Of a stretch of 6,615 bases of DNA, positions 1 through 4,018 are shown piece after piece. Each line of letters begins with the position of its first letter. Position 1 is the first letter of the stretch. Made by a program: the position numbers and the translations under genes. Below the pieces are notes generated by a model. That model was not told where the DNA came from. It saw nothing but the letters and a program-made list of their open reading frames with translations, and did no database searches. This DNA is from Pseudomonadota bacterium. GTDB taxonomy: Bacteria; Pseudomonadota; Gammaproteobacteria; Burkholderiales; Thiobacillaceae. The stretch lies in assembly GCA_021802595.1 (NCBI GenBank), contig JAJZRT010000217.1, forward strand, positions 1 through 6,615. The letters are read 5' to 3'.

Positions 1-8
1 GCACGTTC

Positions 9-524
9 ATGCAGCTGCTTGGATCTAGTCCGGTGACGACTTTGCCGGCGATGTCGCAGCACGTAGAGACCGTCCGCGACGCCACGATCTACGGCGGCCT
101 CATCGCCCACAATGATGCGACGGTGCCGTCCGATGGCTCGCCCGTCATGTCTCTGGACGAGAATTACCCGAAAATTACTTTCGCTTCACCGGCGAGCGGC
201 GCGATCCGGAGGGGCAGTCCCAGCGTCAATGGGTATGTTTCGGATATTGACGGCATCGCACAAACAGCAAGCATCCCGGCGGATGGTGTCCTGCTGGTTG
301 ACGGCGCCTATTACGACTCCTTCACCGATCCGTACCGCCCGAACCATTTCGTGAACACAACCGTGTTTCCGAACGGCCCCCGTACCCTCACCATGCAGGT
401 GACCAATAACCTTGGCACAACGACGCAGGCTAGCGTCGCCGTGACGGTTTTCCAGCTGACTCATGACCATGGAGATCCCAATGATGCGTCCGACCCAATC
501 CCGGCTATCGGTTCTTCTGTATGA
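9..524 (+). CDS. Ig-like domain protein, C-terminal part (probably partial)
   Basis: The visible product is 171 residues from the ATG at 9, but the frame is open to the window edge (codons from position 3). This is therefore most likely the tail of a longer extracellular or surface protein. Residues about 51-148 look like one bacterial Ig-like (beta-sandwich) domain. They begin with YPKITFASPASGAIRRG, followed by SVNGYVSD, a VLLVDG strand, the FPNGPRTLTMQVTNN turn and a final ASVAVTV strand. This is the usual order in 'bacterial Ig' repeats of secreted adhesins and enzymes. A short polar tail, LTHDHGDPNDASDPIPA, follows. No signal peptide, membrane segment or catalytic motif is visible, and the function is unknown. 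The TGA stop at 522-524 lies one base from the IS1595 end, so the C-terminus may be natural or may result from the insertion. Coding status is likely; the family assignment rests on pattern recognition only. Confidence 0.6.
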   Translation: MQLLGSSPVTTLPAMSQHVETVRDATIYGGLIAHNDATVPSDGSPVMSLDENYPKITFASPASGAIRRGSPSVNGYVSDIDGIAQTASIPADGVLLVDGAYYDSFTDPYRPNHFVNTTVFPNGPRTLTMQVTNNLGTTTQASVAVTVFQLTHDHGDPNDASDPIPAIGSSV

Positions 525-525
525 T

Positions 526-545
526 ATGCCTCTTAACCTTTTTCA
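526..545 (+). repeat. IS1595 left terminal inverted repeat
   Basis: It begins ATGCCTCTTAACCTTTT and pairs with 2603-2622, with one mismatch in 20. It contains the transposase stop codon (TAA on the minus strand, 533-535). Confidence 0.82.
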
Positions 546-1408
546 GCCGCCAATCGGACTGGGGTATGGTCCATGCACGCATTGAGCAAGCGCAGTGGAA
601 GCTCTGGCTCCCAAAAGCGCCGGTTGAAGCGGTAGACGAATTCATCCAGGTACTCCTGCAGGTATTTTCCGGTGACTCCATGGAAAGTCCCGAGCAGGTA
701 GGCCTTGAGGTTGCCGATAGCGATGTGCACCCAGGGGAGCCATTCGTCCACTTGCTCCGCCGGAGTCGCTCGGCCTTCATGTTGCTGGGTCTCTCCCAGA
801 ACGCGCAAAGCCACCAGACCATCGGTGCGAGTCGGTTGCCGGGGAAGCAGATGGCGCTTGGCGAACTGTCGGATGTTCTCGGCAGATACCGAAGGGGTCG
901 TTTCCATGGCGATGAAACCGGCCTTCCTGTCGCGGCTTTCGACGGCCACCAGAATCGGTGTCTTCCCTTCCGCACCCCGGCCACTCTTCCCTCCGGATCG
1001 CCGTCCTCCTACAAAAGCGTCGTCCAGCTCCACAAGGCCGCCCAGACGATAGATGCTGTCCCGATCCGCCATGGCATGACGCATCTTGCGCAGCATCCGG
1101 TGCGCGGTAATCCAGGATACCCCGATCTGCTTGGACAATCGCAGGGCCGACAAACCACCTTTGTCGCAGACCATCAGATAGATCGCCAGGAACCACTGCA
1201 CCAAGGGAACATTGCTGGAGTGAAAGAGCGTACCGGCCGTCACCGAGGCCTGGTGGCGGCAGCGTCCGCATTGATAGACCTTGCGGCTCGCTATCCAGTG
1301 GCCATGGTCGTGCCCGCATTTCGGGCATTGAAAGCCACTGGACCAGCGCTGTTGCTTCAGCGCTTCGATGCATGCCTCCTCCGTGCCAAAACGTTCCTGC
1401 CATTGCAG

Positions 1409-1410
1409 TA
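1409..1410. repeat. TA target duplication, left of IS630
   Basis: This TA directly abuts the left repeat of IS630. The second copy is at 2512-2513. The pair marks insertion into a TTA leucine codon (codon 8) of the IS1595 transposase. Confidence 0.88.
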
Positions 1411-1435
1411 CTCACCAGTCGATAATATAGTCTAC
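1411..1435 (+). repeat. IS630 left terminal inverted repeat
   Basis: It begins CTCACCAGTCGATAATATAG and matches the reverse complement of 2487-2511 at 20 of 25 positions without gaps. Confidence 0.88.
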
Positions 1436-1439
1436 AATC

Positions 1440-2510
1440 GTGGAACCAATTGACGCAATGTCGGTCTCATGTGACATGAAGCTAGACGGTCGAACGCTCG
1501 ATCACATGACGCTCGAACAGATCCGCCGCATGGCGGTGCAACGGGTTCGCGAGGGTGAAAGCCCCGCGGCGGTGATCGCCTCGTATGGGTTCTGCCGCAC
1601 GACGATCTACAAGTGGATGAAAGCTGCGGCGGGACGCGGACACGGTCTGAAGGCGTTGCGCTCCAGCCGTGGCACGGGGCGCCCACGCCGCCTCACCCCC
1701 GCGCAGGAACGGCAAGTCTTCCGCTGGGTCAATGGGCGCGATCCGCGCCAGTACGGACTGGACTTCGGACTGTGGACGCGCGCCATCGTCGCCATGCTGA
1801 TCGAGCGGAAGTTCGGCATTCGACTGGGGGTCACGGCGGTCGGTGCGCTGCTTGCGAAGCTGGAACTGACGCCGCAGAAACCGCTGCAGCGTGCCTACCA
1901 GCGCGACCCGCAGGCCATCGCACGCTGGCAGCGCCAGACCTATCCGGCGCTGGCCCGCCAGGCGAAGCGCGAAGGGGCGGAGATCCTGTTCTGGGACGAA
2001 TCGGGCTTTCGCGCCGACACCGTGCACGGCAAGACGTGGGCACTGCGTGGCCAGACGCCGGTGGTGCAGCGGCCCGGCCAGCGCCAATCGATGTCGGCGG
2101 CCTCGGCCGTGAGTGCCCGGGGCGCCTTCTGGTTCTGCACCTATGACGGCGCGCTCAACGGCGAGCTGTTTGTCGAGTTGCTGCGCCAGTTGATGCATCG
2201 GCGCAAGAAGCCCGTACACCTGATTCTCGATAGCTTGCCGGCGCACAAGCGCGCCATCGTGCGCGATTACGTGGAGGCCACCGAAGGCAAGCTGATGCTG
2301 CATTTCCTGCCGGGCTATGCGCCTGACCTCAATCCCGACGAACTGGTCTGGAGTCACGTCAAGCGCACCGGTACCGCTCGGCGGCCTTTGCAGCAGGGCG
2401 AGAAGCTCCGTGAGCGCATCGACGCAGAACTCGCCGCGCTCCGCGACGATCCGAAGTTGGTGCGCTCATTCTTCCAGACACCTTCTGTCGCCTATATTCG
2501 CGACTGCTGA
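1440..2510 (+). CDS. IS630-family transposase (DDE superfamily)
   Basis: This gene encodes the 356-residue enzyme that cuts and rejoins the IS630 ends at TA targets. The N-terminal third is helix-turn-helix DNA-binding sequence: about residues 24-62 include LEQIRRMAVQRVREGESP and YGFCRTTIYKWM, followed by a basic GRPRRLTPAQ linker. The C-terminal DDE_3-type catalytic core shows D186 in FWDESGF, D264 in LILDSLPAHK and E301 in APDLNPDELVW. These are the three acidic positions expected for the family. Length is normal and I see no frameshift, so it is probably functional. The GTG at 1440 is the longest start. In-frame ATGs at 1458 and 1476 are real alternatives (the latter giving MKLDGRTL), and none has a convincing ribosome binding site. 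A TATAGT-like -10 at 1426-1431 would place transcription very close to the GTG and favour a later start. The stop codon and last residues lie within the right terminal repeat. Confidence 0.93.
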   Translation: MEPIDAMSVSCDMKLDGRTLDHMTLEQIRRMAVQRVREGESPAAVIASYGFCRTTIYKWMKAAAGRGHGLKALRSSRGTGRPRRLTPAQERQVFRWVNGRDPRQYGLDFGLWTRAIVAMLIERKFGIRLGVTAVGALLAKLELTPQKPLQRAYQRDPQAIARWQRQTYPALARQAKREGAEILFWDESGFRADTVHGKTWALRGQTPVVQRPGQRQSMSAASAVSARGAFWFCTYDGALNGELFVELLRQLMHRRKKPVHLILDSLPAHKRAIVRDYVEATEGKLMLHFLPGYAPDLNPDELVWSHVKRTGTARRPLQQGEKLRERIDAELAALRDDPKLVRSFFQTPSVAYIRDC

Positions 2511-2511
2511 G
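2487..2511 (-). repeat. IS630 right terminal inverted repeat
   Basis: The reverse complement begins CTCAGCAGTCGCGAATATAG, the partner of 1411-1435. It overlaps the last eight codons of the transposase, including its stop. Confidence 0.88.
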
Positions 2512-2513
2512 TA
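2512..2513. repeat. TA target duplication, right of IS630
   Basis: This TA directly abuts the right repeat of IS630 and is the partner of 1409-1410. Confidence 0.88.
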
Positions 2514-2541
2514 AATTCATCGCTTCAGCTTTCATCTCAAG

Positions 2542-2547
2542 CCCTCC
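2542..2547 (-). promoter_or_regulatory. Ribosome binding site of the IS1595 transposase
   Basis: On the minus strand this reads GGAGGG, six bases before the ATG at 2535. It decides the start (MKAEAMNLL) over the second ATG five codons later. It is now separated from nearly all of its gene by IS630. Confidence 0.75.
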
Positions 2548-2595
2548 ATCTCCATGGCTTACAAAGTGTTAGAGCATGAATGCTGAGAAAGATTC

Positions 2596-2628
2596 AGAGG
2601 CATGTAAAAGGTTAAGAGGCATGTAAAA
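2596..2628. repeat. 14-bp direct repeat at the IS1595 right tip
   Basis: AGAGGCATGTAAAA occurs at 2596-2609 and again at 2615-2628, with a 19-bp period. The outer copy straddles the inferred IS1595 end at 2622 and runs into the ISL3 target duplication. The left end of IS1595 has no such duplication. It could be a tandem transposase-binding site, or the scar of an earlier insertion or slippage event at the tip. Confidence 0.8.
2603..2622 (-). repeat. IS1595 right terminal inverted repeat
   Basis: The reverse complement begins ATGCCTCTTAACCTTTT, matching 526-545. Much of this end is itself duplicated in direct orientation with a 19-bp period (see 2596-2628). Confidence 0.82.
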
Positions 2629-2632
2629 TAAT
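2625..2632. repeat. 8-bp target duplication AAAATAAT, left of ISL3
   Basis: It directly abuts the left terminal repeat. An identical copy is at 3996-4003. It partly overlaps the outer copy of the IS1595 tip repeat. Confidence 0.93.
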
Positions 2633-2656
2633 GGCTCAACGCGGATTCGTGTGGGT
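2633..2656 (+). repeat. ISL3 left terminal inverted repeat
   Basis: The 24 bp beginning GGCTCAACGCGGATTCG are identical to the reverse complement of 3972-3995. Confidence 0.95.
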
Positions 2657-2727
2657 CGTTTTCCGTATTGTTGGCACGTTACGAAGCGTCGGTATCGGGT
2701 ATTTCATCGTTCTGGGCTCCTCCGTGA

Positions 2728-2733
2728 AAGGGA
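2728..2733 (+). promoter_or_regulatory. Ribosome binding site of the ISL3 transposase
   Basis: AAGGGA lies six bases before ATG 2740. It supports that start for the N-terminal part of the transposase rather than the GTG at 2916 in the other frame. Confidence 0.6.
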
Positions 2734-2739
2734 ACGTCG

Positions 2740-3992
2740 ATGAAGCGTGCGCGCACATGGTGTGAGCTGTATTCGTTTCCCGGATTCCGGGCGGCGGCGA
2801 GGCTCAAGGGTGTGTTCGGTGATCCGGATGTACGTGTGGCGATACTGCGTCGCAAAAAAAGACCGGGACGTGTTCGTGCTGTAGCCGCACGCGCTGTTCG
2901 ATCTACGACCGGCGCGTGGTGCGGGCGCGGGATCTGGGCGCGGGTGGGTTTCGCATCGAGCTTGAATTCGAGCGGGCGCGCGTAAGCTGTCCGGATTGCG
3001 GGGTGCGCATGGAGTACCTGGACTGGCTGGCACGCAACCCGCGGTACACGGCGCGCTACGCACTGCACGTCGGGACGCTGGCCCGCACGATGACCGTCAA
3101 GGATGCGGCCCGCGCTGAACGGCTGCACCATACCACCGTCAAGGACCTGGACAAGCTGTCTATGGCCGAACAGCTGCGCCGCAACCCGATGCCTGCCACC
3201 TCGGCCATCGGCGTGGACGAGATCAGTATCCGCAAGGGCCACGACTACCGGGTGGTGGTGAGCGACCTTGAGCGCCAACGACCGATCTGGTTTGGCGGGT
3301 CGGGACGCAAACAGGAAGACTTGGCGCTGTTCTTCGCGGCCTATGGCGCGCGCCGCTGTGCGGGCATCCGGGTGGCGGTGATGGACATGTGGAAACCGTT
3401 CCGCCAGGCCGCGCACGAGCACGCCCCGCAAGCGCAGATCGTGTTCGACAAGTTCCACATCCTGCGCCACCTGAACGATGCGCTCGATGCGGTGCGCCGG
3501 GCCGAGTATGCGCGGGTACGAGGTGAGCCACGCCGCTTCATCAAAGGCAACCGCTATACCCTGCTGTCGCACCGGGAGAACCTGGACCTCGATGGCCGCC
3601 AGGCGCTCAAGACGCTGCTCGCCGCCAACAAACGGCTCAACACCGCTTACCTGCTCAAGGAATCGTTCGGGCAGCTGTGGGACTACTCGAGCGAAGCCTG
3701 GGCCAAGAAGTTCTTCGAGAACTGGAAAGACGCACTCAAGTGGCGGCGCCTCAAGCCGTTCGAGAAGTTCGCACAGACGATCGAACGTCATTGGGACGGC
3801 ATCGTTTCTTACTGCAGGCCCGACAATAAAGTCTCGCTCGGATGCGTGGAAGGACTGAACAACACGATTCGCGTCATCCAGCGCAAGGCCTATGGCTTCC
3901 GCGATGAACAGTACCTGGCCATGAAGATCATTGCGCATTTTTTGCCGCCGCTCCCGGATCATGCAAAAATCACCCACACGAATCCGCGTTGA
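2740..3992 (+). CDS. ISL3-family transposase, -1 frameshift at A7
   Basis: Two overlapping frames together make a normal-length ISL3 transposase of 417 residues. The first starts at ATG 2740 (MKRARTWCELYSFPGF), with AAGGGA six bases upstream, and runs through K40 at 2859. The second frame is entered by stepping back one base in the AAAAAAA run at 2854-2860 and continues to TGA at 3990-3992. The joined protein has a Cys-rich N-terminal zinc finger (CSCC and C53 near residues 45-53, later CPDC at about 84-87) and an HTH-like stretch near residues 120-136. The DDE core shows D160 (IGVDEIS), D216 (AVMDMW) and E371 (CVEGLNN). Without the shift the first frame gives only an 81-residue product ending at 2985. 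The second frame alone could start at GTG 2916 but would lack the first zinc-finger cysteines. This may be programmed slippage, a recent inactivating one-base loss, or a sequencing error in the A run. The stop lies in the right terminal repeat. Confidence 0.85.
2854..2860 (+). other. A7 slippery run joining the two ISL3 transposase frames
   Basis: Codons CGC AAA AAA AGA precede the shift, and stepping back one base gives AAG ACC GGG ACG TGT. The C-AAA-AAA register is not the classical A-AAA-AAG heptamer, so simple ribosomal tandem slippage would need one mismatch at the P site. RNA-polymerase slippage on A7 would serve equally well. A GC-rich stem (2888-2894 with 2912-2918) begins 27 bases downstream of the run, farther away than usual stimulators. 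Position is certain; function is inferred. Confidence 0.5.
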
Positions 3993-3995
3993 GCC
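3972..3995 (-). repeat. ISL3 right terminal inverted repeat
   Basis: This is the perfect 24-bp partner of 2633-2656. It contains the transposase stop codon. Confidence 0.95.
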
Positions 3996-4003
3996 AAAAT
4001 AAT
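3996..4003. repeat. 8-bp target duplication AAAATAAT, right of ISL3
   Basis: It directly abuts the right terminal repeat and is identical to 2625-2632. It lies 15 bp from the stop codon of the RND pump gene. Confidence 0.93.
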
Positions 4004-4018
4004 TATGTTACTTCAACT

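Larger units (their letters stand above)
1411..2511 (+). mobile_element. IS630-family insertion sequence, intact, nested in IS1595
   Basis: This 1101-bp element has imperfect 25-bp terminal repeats (1411-1435 and 2487-2511, 20 of 25 matching) and TA on both sides (1409-1410 and 2512-2513). IS630/Tc1-mariner elements insert at TA and duplicate it, which is exactly what is seen. The element carries one full-length transposase gene on the + strand, opposite to the host IS1595 transposase. Excising it with one TA restores the IS1595 transposase frame, which independently confirms both boundaries to the base. Confidence 0.93.
533..2535 (-). pseudogene. IS1595-family transposase, split by IS630 insertion
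   Basis: Joining 2535-2514 to 1410-533 on the minus strand gives one open frame of 299 residues plus TAA, starting MKAEAMNLLQWQERFG. The start at 2535 is favoured by GGAGGG six bases upstream. The reconstructed protein has a zinc ribbon with C36, C39, C55 and C58 (QCPKCG and QCGRCRH). An HTH-like stretch follows at about residues 94-113 (LRLSKQIGVSWITAHRMLRK). The DDE-like nuclease core then shows D137 (VELDDAFVGG), D204 (TDG), N241 and K243 (IGNLK), and it ends near LDEFVYRFNRRF. The D-D-N-K pattern fits IS1595-type transposases. IS630 interrupts codon 8. Read from inside IS630, an in-frame TGA lies at the junction just before CTG CAA TGG. The remaining 711-bp frame from an internal GTG at 1243 to 533 would lack the zinc ribbon. 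This is a cut gene rather than a decayed one, since every other codon is intact. Confidence 0.88.
526..2622 (-). mobile_element. IS1595-family insertion sequence, interrupted by IS630
   Basis: The element is bounded by inverted repeats at 526-545 and 2603-2622 that match in 19 of 20 positions, and it carries a minus-strand IS1595-type transposase. Subtracting the nested IS630 (1411-2511) and one TA copy leaves about 994 bp, a normal size for this family. The transposase stop codon lies inside the left repeat. The bases outside the two ends (518-525 TGTATGAT and 2623-2630 GTAAAATA) do not form the 8-bp target duplication expected for the family. The duplication has decayed, or one end was rearranged, or the exact boundary is a few bases off. 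The element cannot make its full transposase and is presumably immobile unless a related copy acts in trans. Confidence 0.85.
2633..3995 (+). mobile_element. ISL3-family insertion sequence, complete ends
   Basis: This 1363-bp element has terminal inverted repeats identical over 24 bp (2633-2656 and 3972-3995). It is flanked by a perfect 8-bp direct repeat, AAAATAAT, at 2625-2632 and 3996-4003. An 8-bp duplication is the ISL3-family norm. The element encodes a DDE_Tnp_ISL3-type transposase on the + strand, split by a frameshift. The ends and duplication are undamaged, which suggests a recent insertion. It lies just outside the IS1595 right end and just past the RND pump stop codon. Confidence 0.94.

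Noticed and set aside
777..1415. A second minus-strand open frame starting MSTAMAGTFWHGG
   Set aside because: It is a different frame of the same DNA as the transposase. The zinc-ribbon and catalytic motifs are in the other frame, and its start lies inside the IS630 terminal repeat.
521..1453. A + strand open frame of about 310 codons across the IS1595 region
   Set aside because: It lies antisense to the well-supported IS1595 transposase, runs across the IS630 border and has no recognisable domain. It is a GC-rich shadow.
1482..2357. A minus-strand open frame of about 290 codons opposite the IS630 transposase
   Set aside because: The + strand frame carries clear HTH and DDE motifs. The antisense frame is Arg/Ala-rich with no family signal.
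519..2630. GTATGATA and GTAAAATA as an IS1595 target duplication
   Set aside because: Only 6 of 8 bases match, and the alignment needs a one-base overlap with the left repeat. This is not distinguishable from chance in AT-rich DNA.
2671..2698. TTGGCA / TATCGG as an ISL3 transposase promoter
   Set aside because: The spacing is plausible, but the -10 matches the consensus at only three positions. Too weak to list as a feature.
2740..2985. An independent 81-residue gene at the ISL3 5' end
   Set aside because: Its first 40 residues fit the N-terminus of the ISL3 transposase, and the rest is an out-of-frame reading. It is part of the frameshifted transposase.
2679..3977. A minus-strand open frame of 432 codons spanning ISL3
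   Set aside because: It is longer than either sense fragment, but it is antisense to a convincing ISL3 transposase and has no domain pattern. Its length comes from GC bias.
526..4003. A composite transposon carrying the pump or another cargo gene
   Set aside because: The three elements belong to different families, no passenger gene lies between paired copies, and the pump is outside all terminal repeats.
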